Assembly: GCA_029688825.1 (NCBI GenBank)
Contig: JARUKX010000033.1
Location: forward strand, 1-45,593
DNA from: Haloarculaceae archaeon H-GB1-1
GTDB lineage: Archaea; Halobacteriota; Halobacteria; Halobacteriales; Haloarculaceae
Direction of reading: 5' to 3'
DNA: 45,593 nt
Translations under genes and position numbers: made by a program
Part shown: positions 34,736-44,198 of the stretch, piece after piece
How the letters are laid out: each line of letters opens with the position of its first letter
Position numbering within the stretch: position 1 is the stretch's first letter
The notes under the pieces: generated by a model
Database searches by the model: none
What the model saw: only the letters and a program-made list of their open reading frames with translations
What the model was told of the DNA's origin: nothing

Positions 34736-35260
34736 ATGGCTCCCCTCGCGGAAACGACCGAGACCGCCCAGACTCTCCTCAGCCAGTACGGTCTGCTGGC
34801 GCTGTTCGCGGTGTTCGTCCTCGAAGGCGCGATGTTGCTCTACTTCGCACCGAGCGAGAGTCTCGTCCCCGCCGCCGTCTGGCTGCTGGGGAACTCCCTA
34901 ACCGACTACGTCCTCATCATCACGGTCGCCGTCGTCGGCGCGACCATCGGTCAGTTCCTGCTGTTCTCGGCGGCCAAACGCGGCGGCCGGGAGTACCTGC
35001 TCCAGAAGCGGTGGTTCCGCGTCAGCGAGGACAAACTCGACCGCTTCGACGACTGGTTCCGGCGCTACGGCCGCCCCGGCGTCGCCATCAGCAACACGCT
35101 GCTGTTCACCCGCGGGATGCTGACCGTCCCCGCCGGCTTCGCGGAACTCGACGACCGTGAGTTCATTTTGCTGTCGGCACTGGGGACGCTCTCGTTCGAG
35201 ACCATCCTCGCGGCGCTGACGATCCTGTTCCCCGACATGCTCCGGTACGTCGGGCTCTAG
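34736..35260 (+). CDS. DedA-family (VTT domain) membrane protein
   Basis: 174 aa. The DedA pattern is VLEGAMLLYFAPSESLVPAA, GATIGQFLLFSAAKRGGREY and RRYGRPGVAISNTLLFTRGM, then TVPAGFAEL. DedA proteins are lipid scramblases or flippases. Spans lie near 20-40, 45-72, 110-135 (re-entrant) and 145-165. A TATA-like ggatttatcg lies at 34701-34710. Its TAG shares CTAG (35257-35260) with the stop of the convergent Gfo/Idh gene. Confidence 0.9.
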   Translation: MAPLAETTETAQTLLSQYGLLALFAVFVLEGAMLLYFAPSESLVPAAVWLLGNSLTDYVLIITVAVVGATIGQFLLFSAAKRGGREYLLQKRWFRVSEDKLDRFDDWFRRYGRPGVAISNTLLFTRGMLTVPAGFAELDDREFILLSALGTLSFETILAALTILFPDMLRYVGL

Positions 35261-36354
35261 ACGGAGACCCGCTCGCCGCGTTCGTCGCTGCGCGCGATGG
35301 CGTCGAGGACGCGCTGGACAGCGAGCCCGTCGGCGAACGACGGCGAGTACGCCGTCCCGTCGGCGACCGCGGAAAGGAACTCGTAGTTCTCGTGGACGAA
35401 GGTGTGCTCCCAGCCGAGGACGTGCCCCGGCGGCCACCAGTGGTCGAGGTACGGGTCGTCCTCGTCGGTGACGAGCACGCGCTGGAAGCCGCGGTCGTCT
35501 TCGGTCCGGACCCGGAGTTCGTTCAGTCGTTCGAGCGAGAACGACAGGGCACCCCTCGTGCCCTCGATCTCGATAGTGTGGTCGTTCTGTCGGCCCGTCG
35601 CCATCCGAGTTCCTTCGAGAGTCCCCATCGCGCCGTTCTCGAAGGCGACCTGCGCGGAGTAGGCGTCGTCGACCGAGACGGGTCGCGTCTCGCTCCCATC
35701 CTCGACGGGCCGCTCGTCGACGAAGGTCCGGAGCTGGCCGGACACCCGTTCGACGTCGCCGACGAGAAATCGCGCGAGGTCGACCGTGTGCGCGCCGAGG
35801 TCGCCCAGTGCGCCACTGCCGGCGAGGTCCACGCTGTTCCGCCAGGACCACGGCGCGTCGGCGTCGACCAGCCAGTCCTGGAGATACCGACCCCGGAAAT
35901 GCCGGACGTCGCCGATGACGCCGTCGTCCAGCAGTCGCTTCGCGTACTGGATCGCGGGGACGAAGCGGTAGTTGAACGCCGTCGCGGTCGGGACACCGGC
36001 GGTCGCTGCGGCGTCGGCCATCCGCTCGGCTCCGTCGAGCGTCGGTGCGAGTGGCTTCTCACAGAGGACCGGCGTGCCGGCCTCCAGTGCCGCGATGGAG
36101 GGGTCGACGTGGAGGTGGTTCGGGCCGAGATTGTAGAAGACGTCGACCTCGTCGACCACGTCGTGCCAGTCGGTCGCCGTGCGCTCGAACCCGAGTCGGT
36201 CGGCGGCGTCGGCGAGCGCCGTCTCGTCGCGTCCGACGAGGACCGACCGCTCGACTGCGGGCGCGTCCGGGAAGAACATCGGCAGTCGGGCCAGTGCGTT
36301 CGCGTGGGCCTCGCCCATGAATCGATAGCCGAGAACGCCGACGGAGAGGGGCAT
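35257..36354 (-). CDS. Gfo/Idh/MocA-family oxidoreductase
   Basis: 365 aa. The N-terminal NAD(P) fold begins MPLSVGVLGYRFMGEAHANA; the family's EKP lysine motif is at 99-101 (CEKPLAP). A beta-sheet C-terminal substrate domain follows. ATG 36354 is the normal start; the frame open to 36471 upstream covers the intergenic space. It overlaps the convergent dedA stop by 4 nt. It acts on a sugar or polyol; which one is unknown. Confidence 0.92.
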   Translation of the reverse strand: MPLSVGVLGYRFMGEAHANALARLPMFFPDAPAVERSVLVGRDETALADAADRLGFERTATDWHDVVDEVDVFYNLGPNHLHVDPSIAALEAGTPVLCEKPLAPTLDGAERMADAAATAGVPTATAFNYRFVPAIQYAKRLLDDGVIGDVRHFRGRYLQDWLVDADAPWSWRNSVDLAGSGALGDLGAHTVDLARFLVGDVERVSGQLRTFVDERPVEDGSETRPVSVDDAYSAQVAFENGAMGTLEGTRMATGRQNDHTIEIEGTRGALSFSLERLNELRVRTEDDRGFQRVLVTDEDDPYLDHWWPPGHVLGWEHTFVHENYEFLSAVADGTAYSPSFADGLAVQRVLDAIARSDERGERVSV

Positions 36355-36476
36355 ACGGCGTCCTCGCCCGCCAGCGGGAAAGTCTCTCGGGCAGCGACGG
36401 ACAGGAGGTGAAGCTACCGGGGCGCGATACTCGCCGATAGATTGATAGCTGTCGGCATGCTGGACACCCATTCGTG

Positions 36477-37073
36477 ATGGACGACAAGACCGAATCGCTC
36501 CGGGACATCTTCATGGACGTCTCCGAAGAAGGGACGGTGACAGAGAGCCAGGAGGCCGAGCGCGGCACGCTCACCGACGTGGACGACGCCACCGTCGAGG
36601 AGCGACTGACCGACGTCGTCGAGCGGATGGCCGACCGCTACGACTTCGACGCCGGACTGTCCACCGACGAGTACTGCGAGGTCGTCCGGCGGTTCTACGA
36701 CGGCGACTCCGACGCCGAGATCGCCGCTGCGGTCGAGTCGTCCGAGGCCACCGTGTTTCGGGCCCGCACCGACTGCCACCTCCTCCGCGAGTCGGACCTC
36801 GACGGCCCGGTCGAACCCGACGCGGTCAGGGACCGACTCGACGAGGACCCCGACGAACTCGCTGCCGACCTCGGCGTCGATTCCGACGAACTCCGACCAT
36901 ATCGCCGCGCACTGGCCGCGAGAACCGAATCGATGACCGACAGCCACCGCTTCCAGGACGAGTTCGAGGAGATCCTGACCGACGCCGACATCTCCGGCAC
37001 GCTCACCGAAGGCGTTCGCGAGGACGGACTCCGCGAAGCGACCGAAGACATCGAGACCGACGTCTCCTTCTGA
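36477..37073 (+). CDS. cmi4: Conditioned medium-induced protein 4 (Cmi4) homologue
   Basis: 198 aa, acidic. It starts MDDKTESLRDIFMDVSEEGT and VTESQEAERG, and ends DGLREATEDIETDVSF, the pattern I recall for haloarchaeal proteins named conditioned medium-induced protein 4. The middle carries two HTH-like repeats: YDGDSDAEIAAAVESSEATV (near 83-102) and DPDELAADLGVDSDELRPYR (near 122-141). The name suggests induction at high cell density; the molecular role is unknown but DNA binding is plausible. A GTG in frame at 36474 precedes ATG 36477; I use the ATG. TATA-like atagattgat lies about 30-40 nt upstream. Confidence 0.82.
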   Translation: MDDKTESLRDIFMDVSEEGTVTESQEAERGTLTDVDDATVEERLTDVVERMADRYDFDAGLSTDEYCEVVRRFYDGDSDAEIAAAVESSEATVFRARTDCHLLRESDLDGPVEPDAVRDRLDEDPDELAADLGVDSDELRPYRRALAARTESMTDSHRFQDEFEEILTDADISGTLTEGVREDGLREATEDIETDVSF

Positions 37074-37163
37074 CGGGTCGCGACCGTCGCGAAGCCGATA
37101 CTCCCGAACGATAGCAGGAGTGACAACCGAACATCAAAGTACCTTGGTAACGTACAACACAGT

Positions 37164-37427
37164 ATGGAACCCTGGGGCTGGATCATCGTCTACGTGGTCG
37201 GGTTCACTCTGTTCCAGCTGCTGGTGTTCCGCTACATCAGCGGGGGCCCCAGTCCGGACAACGGATCGGCCGATTCACCACTCGCAGCCGAGATGCCGGC
37301 ACTGGAGCGAGACCGTCACACCCGCGATGGCCACGCCGAGGACGGTCGCTACTGTCAGCACTGCGGTGCGCAGAACGAGAGCGACCCGATGTTCACGTAC
37401 TGTCGCGAGTGTGCGAATCCGCTGTAG
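37164..37427 (+). CDS. Membrane-anchored zinc-ribbon protein (DUF7577-like)
   Basis: 87 aa. One N-terminal helix (MEPWGWIIVYVVGFTLFQLL) is followed by a flexible acidic linker and a zinc ribbon, CQHCGAQNESDP then YCRECANPL (CxxC and CxxC). The layout fits a haloarchaeal family I associate with DUF7577. It may report or scaffold at the inner membrane face. It is 90 nt downstream of cmi4. Confidence 0.78.
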   Translation: MEPWGWIIVYVVGFTLFQLLVFRYISGGPSPDNGSADSPLAAEMPALERDRHTRDGHAEDGRYCQHCGAQNESDPMFTYCRECANPL

Positions 37428-37466
37428 GAACGTCAGCACTTTCTCTGCGGCCGGGGAACGGCGAGC

Positions 37467-38192
37467 ATGCGCGCCATCGCCATCAACGTCGGCGCGAACA
37501 CCAACGAGCCAGGGTTCCGCGGCCCGGTGTTCCCCGACGACCGCTTCGAGTACGTCCCCATCCCCGAGTCGAAGCCGACGACCGGGTCGGTGCCGACCTA
37601 CGGCGACCTCGCCACCCACCTCTCCGTCGAGATCCCGGACTCCGTGCGCGAGCGAGCGGTCCATCTCGACCCGGAGTTCGCCGAGTACCCGCAGTGCGAG
37701 CGGTACACCTACGGCGACCCGCACGGCGTGAAAGCCCGGCCGGTCTCCGAGCTGGGCGCCGGCGACTACCTGCTGTTCTACGCGACGCTCTCGATGGACG
37801 GCGAGCCTGCCGACTGGCAGCCGCCGGACTGGGGAGCCTACCTCGTCGGTCACTTCCGTCTCGCACGGGACGCGCTGACCGGCGAAGAGTACGAGGGGCT
37901 GTCGGCCGACGAGCGGGCGGCGTTCGCAAACAACGCCCACGTCAAGCGGGACCCGTTCGACGCGCGCGTCCTCGTCCACGGCGACCCCGACGGTTCGCGG
38001 CTGTACGACCGAGCGGTGCCGCTGAGTACGCCCGAGGCAGGTGTGGACGCGAATCGGCTCGTGACCGACCTCTCGGCGGACTCCGGCAAGGGGCCGTGGT
38101 GGCGACGGCCGCTCCGGTACGACGAAGCGGCGACCGCCGAACTGCTCGACGTGGTCGAGCGTCGGTCGTTCGAGGCGTCTCTCGACGGCTGA
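37467..38192 (+). CDS. Nmad3-like putative nucleotide-modification associated protein
   Basis: 241 aa. The start MRAIAINVGANTNEPGFRGP, the FRGPVFPDDRFEYVPIPESK segment, TYGDLATHLSVEIPD and HLDPEFAEYPQCERYTYGD match, from memory, the Nucleotide modification associated domain 3 family. Comparative work linked Nmad families to hypermodified DNA bases; the haloarchaeal role is untested. The chain ends EFE-like with a short acidic tail. It starts 39 nt after the zinc-ribbon gene, so co-transcription is possible. Confidence 0.65.
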   Translation: MRAIAINVGANTNEPGFRGPVFPDDRFEYVPIPESKPTTGSVPTYGDLATHLSVEIPDSVRERAVHLDPEFAEYPQCERYTYGDPHGVKARPVSELGAGDYLLFYATLSMDGEPADWQPPDWGAYLVGHFRLARDALTGEEYEGLSADERAAFANNAHVKRDPFDARVLVHGDPDGSRLYDRAVPLSTPEAGVDANRLVTDLSADSGKGPWWRRPLRYDEAATAELLDVVERRSFEASLDG

Positions 38193-38265
38193 CTCGACGC
38201 GCCAACGGCGCGGACGGCGCAGTCCGCCGTCGTCGTGCTATCATCTCTGAGAACGGAGCGAAAAC

Positions 38266-38275
38266 GCATATACTA
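38266..38275 (+). promoter_or_regulatory. TATA-like box of the KaiC-like gene
   Basis: gcatatacta, 21-30 nt before ATG 38296. One of the clearest leaderless promoters in the window. Confidence 0.55.
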
Positions 38276-38295
38276 CGAGGCGACGTTCCCCCCGT

Positions 38296-38982
38296 ATGCG
38301 CGTATCCAGCGGCGTCCCTGGATTCGACGAGCTCGTCCAGGGCGGTCTCCTGCCGAACCGCCTCTACGTCGTCTCCGGCCCTCCAGGAAGCGGCAAGACG
38401 ACCTTCTGCTCGCAATTCATCACTGACGGGGCGAAGAACGGTGAAACGTGTGTCTACGTCACGATGCACGAGACCAAAGAGGAACTGATCACTGACATGT
38501 CGGGCTTCGACTTCGGGTTCGACAGGGTCATGCAGTCCGGGAAGATCCAGTTCCTGAATCTCGTCACCGAGAACGGCAAACGGACGATCACCCAGTTCGG
38601 CACCGAAGGCGGACTGACGAACCGACTCGCCGCCTTCTTCGAATCGAACGACATCGACCGGGCGGTCATCGACTCGACCATGCTGTTGCAACACTTCATG
38701 GGCGACGCCGCCGACGAGATCACGGGCTTTCTCTCTGCACTGAAGAAGACGGACACGACGATCCTCCTCATCTCGGAGATGACCGATCCCTCCTCGTACG
38801 CCGACGAGCACTACCTCGCCCACGGCGTCATCTTCTTCCACAACTACCTGGAGTCCGGCGGGATGCAACGCGGCGTCCAGGTCATCAAGATGCGCGGCAC
38901 CGCCATCGACTGCGACATCCGGCGAATCGAGTTCGGCGACAGTGGGCTGACCGTCCATCCCAACGAGAAGGTCGAGGGGTAG
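38296..38982 (+). CDS. KaiC/RadA-like ATPase (HTR-like, RecA superfamily)
   Basis: 228 aa single-domain RecA-fold ATPase. Walker A is GPPGSGKTT at 28-36; Walker B is in DRAVIDSTMLL. MHETKEELITDM holds the candidate catalytic glutamates. There is no N- or C-terminal KaiC second domain and no signal-receiver domain. In haloarchaea, proteins of this type are often annotated HTR-like and may act in signalling. A strong TATA-like box precedes ATG 38296. The next gene starts after a single base. Confidence 0.88.
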   Translation: MRVSSGVPGFDELVQGGLLPNRLYVVSGPPGSGKTTFCSQFITDGAKNGETCVYVTMHETKEELITDMSGFDFGFDRVMQSGKIQFLNLVTENGKRTITQFGTEGGLTNRLAAFFESNDIDRAVIDSTMLLQHFMGDAADEITGFLSALKKTDTTILLISEMTDPSSYADEHYLAHGVIFFHNYLESGGMQRGVQVIKMRGTAIDCDIRRIEFGDSGLTVHPNEKVEG

Positions 38983-38983
38983 C

Positions 38984-39394
38984 ATGAGCAAGTACGAGGC
39001 GGCCTACGGGAAAGACTGGGACGCGCTCGACAAGGAGGAGGCCGTCGAGCGCGCCTACGCCCTCGGGGTCGCCGAGTTGCTCGGCGAGTACGACCGCGAC
39101 GAGGTCGAACGCATCCGCGCCGAGATGGACACCGCCTACCAGAAGAGCATCGTGGAACTCGCCTTCGAGGAGGGGCGAAACGAAGCGAAGGACCTCCGGC
39201 GCGAGGCCGACGCGGCCGGCGAGGGTGACGTCTGGAAGTCGCTCGTCGAGGACGTTCCCGTTCCGACCGAAGACGACCTGCCGACGGGCGGCCGCGACGG
39301 TCTCCCGGAATCGCTCGGCTCGGTCGACGTACTCGACCGGCCGGACCCCAACGAGAACAACGCGACCGACAGACCGGACTTTCTCGACAGGTAG
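38984..39394 (+). CDS. Small acidic partner of the KaiC-like ATPase
   Basis: 136 aa. The first 80 residues are helical and charged (MSKYEAAYGKDWDALDKEEA, VERAYALGVAELLGEY, YQKSIVELAFEEGRNEAKDL); the rest is a proline/aspartate-rich tail (DVPVPTEDDLPTGGRDGLPE). I recognise it as a haloarchaeal protein of unknown function that I recall occurring beside RecA-fold ATPases. Only one base separates it from the KaiC-like gene, so it is probably its partner or regulator. It converges on the DUF5789 gene. Confidence 0.75.
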   Translation: MSKYEAAYGKDWDALDKEEAVERAYALGVAELLGEYDRDEVERIRAEMDTAYQKSIVELAFEEGRNEAKDLRREADAAGEGDVWKSLVEDVPVPTEDDLPTGGRDGLPESLGSVDVLDRPDPNENNATDRPDFLDR

Positions 39395-39443
39395 CCCTGC
39401 ACTGGCTCGTCGATCGGTACCTCGAAGAACGGGGAGTCGCTGC

Positions 39444-39731
39444 TCAGAACGAGAGGGGGTCGGGACCGGACTCGCCGGGGCTCAGCGGGTCGCGGTCGCT
39501 GTAGCCCTTGCGGCCGATGGCGTCACTGCCGAGCGCGCTGTACATCGCCATCCGCGCTTCCTCGGCGTTGGCGAACGTCTCCGAATCGAGTCGCCGGAGG
39601 GCGTCTCCGAGCGTCTCGCCACCGTTCGGATATTCGAGTTCCATGTCGCCGTAGGCCTCGATGAGGTCGTCCGTCGTCGCCGGGTAACTGTGCGCGTCGG
39701 TTCGGTCAGTGACGTCGGTGAGTATTCGCAT
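39444..39731 (-). CDS. DUF5789-family protein
   Basis: 95 aa. SYPATTDDLIEAYGDMELEY, NGGETLGDALRRLDSETF and GRKGYSDRDPLSPGESGPDP match haloarchaeal DUF5789. Acidic, soluble, function unknown. ATG 39731 has a TATA-like box at 39754-39761. Confidence 0.88.
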   Translation of the reverse strand: MRILTDVTDRTDAHSYPATTDDLIEAYGDMELEYPNGGETLGDALRRLDSETFANAEEARMAMYSALGSDAIGRKGYSDRDPLSPGESGPDPLSF

Positions 39732-39753
39732 ACCTGGCGAAAGAACATGGTCG

Positions 39754-39761
39754 TTAATAAA
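39754..39761 (-). promoter_or_regulatory. TATA-like box of the DUF5789 gene
   Basis: TTTATTAA on the minus strand, 23-30 nt before ATG 39731. Confidence 0.55.
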
Positions 39762-39805
39762 CCTTCACTATTGATAATCCTAGATTGGGAAAGGTGCCCC
39801 TAGTG

Positions 39806-39813
39806 AGTATAAG
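39806..39813 (+). promoter_or_regulatory. TATA-like box upstream of the DUF6757 gene
   Basis: agtataag predicts transcription from about 39833-39840, roughly 75 nt before the ATG favoured by the protein family. The likely transcript therefore has a leader containing the inverted repeat gtcgca/tgcgac (39874-39893) and a short alternative frame starting at 39833, or it begins at GTG 39840 in the DUF6757 frame. Confidence 0.45.
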
Positions 39814-39911
39814 GACCGTGGTGGGGAGACACATGGACGGTGAGTACGAGCGTCGGACGACCGCAAGCCGTTGTCGCAGGGTTCAATGCGACGGACTTCA
39901 TAGCGTATCCC

Positions 39912-40076
39912 ATGCACTGTCACTACTGTGACCGCGAGGCCGACATCGCCGTCGAGAAGGACGGCATCAAGGTCGGGGTCTGCAAGTCCCACTTCCGCGA
40001 GCAGATGGAGGACCTCGCGGAGGGGGACTGGATCGAGGGCATCGAAGAGGACCTCGACATCGACCGCACGGAGTAG
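39912..40076 (+). CDS. DUF6757-family small zinc protein
   Basis: 54 aa starting MHCHYCDREADIAVEKDGIK and VGVCKSHFREQMEDLAEGD. This is the haloarchaeal DUF6757 pattern, with CxxC plus a C/H pair forming a small zinc site. An in-frame GTG at 39840 would give 78 aa and fits the TATA-like box at 39806 better, but the extra residues are not family-like. It lies 39 nt upstream of the first cupin gene. Confidence 0.82.
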   Translation: MHCHYCDREADIAVEKDGIKVGVCKSHFREQMEDLAEGDWIEGIEEDLDIDRTE

Positions 40077-40115
40077 CCACGGTCACTTTTTGCCGTTCCA
40101 CCCATCTGGGGACGT

Positions 40116-40595
40116 ATGCAGGTCAACGAAACGGACCTCGAATTCGAGGAGTCCGAACACGGTACCTCCCTCGCCCGACGCAAGCGCCTCTCGCGCGAGG
40201 CCGGCGGCGAGGAACTGGGCTGTAGCCTCTACGAACTGCCACCGGGTCGCCGCTCGTGGCCGTACCACTACCACGAGAACAACGAGGAGGCGCTCTACGT
40301 CCTCGACGGCGCGGGCACGCTCCGTCACGACGGCGACGAGCACTCGCTGGCGGCCGGCGACTACGTCGCCCTCCCGACCGGCCCCGAAGGCGGCCACCGC
40401 GTCGTCAACGACACCGAGACGACGCTCCGGTATCTCGCCATCTCGACCATGCGCCATCCCGACGTCGTCCGCTATCCCGATTCCGACAAGGTCGGGGTCT
40501 ACACCGGCTCCGCACCCGGCGACCACGACGGCCGGACGTTGACGGCCTACTATCGCCGCGACGACGACGTCGACTACTGGGAGGGCGAGGAGTAG
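40116..40595 (+). CDS. Cupin-domain protein
   Basis: 159 aa. Cupin motif 1 is in GRRSWPYHYHENNEEALYVL then DGAGTLRHDGDEH; motif 2 includes GPEGGHRVVND. The histidines H-x-H plus the later histidine fit a metal site. The family includes sugar isomerases and small dioxygenases; specificity is unknown. A TATA-like actttttgcc lies 23-32 nt upstream. Confidence 0.88.
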   Translation: MQVNETDLEFEESEHGTSLARRKRLSREAGGEELGCSLYELPPGRRSWPYHYHENNEEALYVLDGAGTLRHDGDEHSLAAGDYVALPTGPEGGHRVVNDTETTLRYLAISTMRHPDVVRYPDSDKVGVYTGSAPGDHDGRTLTAYYRRDDDVDYWEGEE

Positions 40596-40662
40596 GACGG
40601 TCGGCTGCCGCCCGTCTGACGCCCCAGGCACGCTTTTCCCGGTGAGAACCGTTGGTCCCCCT

Positions 40663-41130
40663 ATGGAGAAGGTCAGTCTCGACGAGATCGACCGCCGGAT
40701 GGGGCCGGCAGCGGTGAAGAAACCGCTCGCCGACGCGCTCGGGACCGACGGCATCGCCCTCAACTACTACGAACTCGCGCCCGGCGAGTCGTTCGCGTTC
40801 GGCTATCACCGACATCCGCGACAGGAGGAGTGCTTCTACGTCGTCGAGGGGACCGCGACCTTCGAGACCGAGGACGGTGACGTGACCGTCGGCGCGCAGG
40901 AAGCGGTCCGCTTCGAGCCCGGCGAGTGGCAGCAGGGCCGCAACGACGGCGAGGAGCGAGTCGTCGCGCTGGCCATGGGTGCGCCGAGGACCGAGCGCGA
41001 GACCGAGATGCTGCGGTCCTGTCCCGACTGCGGCGGTCGCACCGAGAACGAGATCGAGATGGCCGACGACCGCTCGGCGCTCGTGACCCGCTGTACCGTC
41101 TGCGGCGCGGAGACCGGCCGCTTCGACTGA
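40663..41130 (+). CDS. Cupin-domain protein with C-terminal zinc ribbon
   Basis: 155 aa. The cupin core is in YHRHPRQEECFYVVEGTATF and FEPGEWQQGRND. After it a zinc ribbon follows, CPDCGG and later CTVCGAETGRFD, a fusion less common than a plain cupin. It follows the first cupin gene by 67 nt behind its own TATA-like cgcttttccc, so the two may be paralogues under separate promoters. Function unknown. Confidence 0.85.
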   Translation: MEKVSLDEIDRRMGPAAVKKPLADALGTDGIALNYYELAPGESFAFGYHRHPRQEECFYVVEGTATFETEDGDVTVGAQEAVRFEPGEWQQGRNDGEERVVALAMGAPRTERETEMLRSCPDCGGRTENEIEMADDRSALVTRCTVCGAETGRFD

Positions 41131-41145
41131 GCGGGCCGACAGGAC

Positions 41146-41154
41146 GGATTTTTG
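41146..41154 (+). promoter_or_regulatory. TATA-like box of the ABC exporter gene
   Basis: ggatttttg, 27-35 nt before ATG 41181. It supports this start. Confidence 0.45.
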
Positions 41155-41180
41155 TACGCGCAGCCGTTTTCCTCGGTCAC

Positions 41181-43080
<1,900 letters not shown>

Positions 43081-43082
<2 letters not shown>

Positions 43083-43089
43083 CTTTTTG
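43081..43089 (+). promoter_or_regulatory. TATA-like box of zim
   Basis: gactttttg, 27-35 nt before ATG 43116. It overlaps the stop codon of the ABC exporter gene, so zim can be transcribed on its own. Confidence 0.45.
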
Positions 43090-43115
43090 ACCCCGGGGCA
43101 CCACCCTCCGGACGA

Positions 43116-44153
43116 ATGGAGACGACCCATCGGGTGTACGTCGACGACGCGCGCGAACTGACGGCGCTGGACGACGACTCGGTCGACCTCGTCGTCACCT
43201 CGCCGCCGTACCCGATGATCGAGATGTGGGACGACCTGTTCGCCGAACTCGACCCCGCAGTCGGCGACCACCTCGACGACGGCGACGGCAACGCCGCGTT
43301 CGACGCGATGCACGACGTGCTCGACGCCGTCTGGGCCGAACTCCGGCGGGTCCTCGTCCCCGGCGGCATCGCCTGCATCAACGTCGGCGACGCCACGCGC
43401 AAGGTCGACGACAGCTTCCGCGTCTACCCGAATCACGCACGCATCGTCGAGGCGTTCACCGCGCTCGGGTTCGAGCCCCTTCCCGATATCCTCTGGCGCA
43501 AGCCCGTCAACAGCGCCGCGAAGTTCATGGGCTCGGGCATGCTCCCGCCGAACGCCTACGTCACGCTCGAACACGAGTACGTCCTCGTGTTCCGCAACGG
43601 CCCGGACAGTCGGTCGTTCGAGCCCGGCGCGGACCGCCGGTACGACGCCGCCTACTTCTGGGAGGAGCGCAATCGCTGGTTCTCCGACGTCTGGACCGAG
43701 GTCGCCGGCGAACGGCAGGCCCTCGACGGGGACGACCTCCGCGAGCGCTCGGCGGCGTTCCCCTTCGAGATTCCCTACCGACTCGTCAACATGTACTCCG
43801 TCTACGGCGACACCGTCCTCGACCCCTTCTGGGGCACCGGCACCACCTCGCTCGCCGCGATGATCGCCGGCCGCAACTCCGTCGGCACCGAACTCGACCC
43901 CGAGTTCGTCGGGTTCTTCGACGACCGCGTCGACGAGGTACCGTCCCTCTCGCGGGACGTCGTCGCCGACCGACTCGACGCCCACCGCGAGTTCGTCGCC
44001 GACTACGAGGGGGACCTCGCGTACGACGCCGCCCACTACGACTTCCCCGTCCAGACGAAACAGGAGCGGTCGATTCGCCTCTACAGCGTGGCCGACGTCG
44101 ATCAGACGGACAACGGCTATCGGGCCGTTCACGAACCGTCCGACGCGGACTGA
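43116..44153 (+). CDS. zim: CTAG-specific DNA N4-cytosine methyltransferase Zim
   Basis: 345 aa beta-class DNA methyltransferase: the catalytic motif IV comes first (TSPPYPM at 28-34; SPPY is typical of N4-cytosine enzymes), and the SAM motif I comes later (DPFWGTGTT at 236-244). No restriction endonuclease gene is adjacent, so it is an orphan. It matches, from memory, Zim of Haloferax, which methylates CTAG. CTAG is strongly under-represented in this window, as reported for haloarchaea. A TATA-like box lies at 43081-43089. It converges on the MFS gene across 45 nt. Confidence 0.88.
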   Translation: METTHRVYVDDARELTALDDDSVDLVVTSPPYPMIEMWDDLFAELDPAVGDHLDDGDGNAAFDAMHDVLDAVWAELRRVLVPGGIACINVGDATRKVDDSFRVYPNHARIVEAFTALGFEPLPDILWRKPVNSAAKFMGSGMLPPNAYVTLEHEYVLVFRNGPDSRSFEPGADRRYDAAYFWEERNRWFSDVWTEVAGERQALDGDDLRERSAAFPFEIPYRLVNMYSVYGDTVLDPFWGTGTTSLAAMIAGRNSVGTELDPEFVGFFDDRVDEVPSLSRDVVADRLDAHREFVADYEGDLAYDAAHYDFPVQTKQERSIRLYSVADVDQTDNGYRAVHEPSDAD

Positions 44154-44198
44154 CCGACCCCCGCGTCGTTCACGGCCGACCGCTGAGACCTGCGTTCC

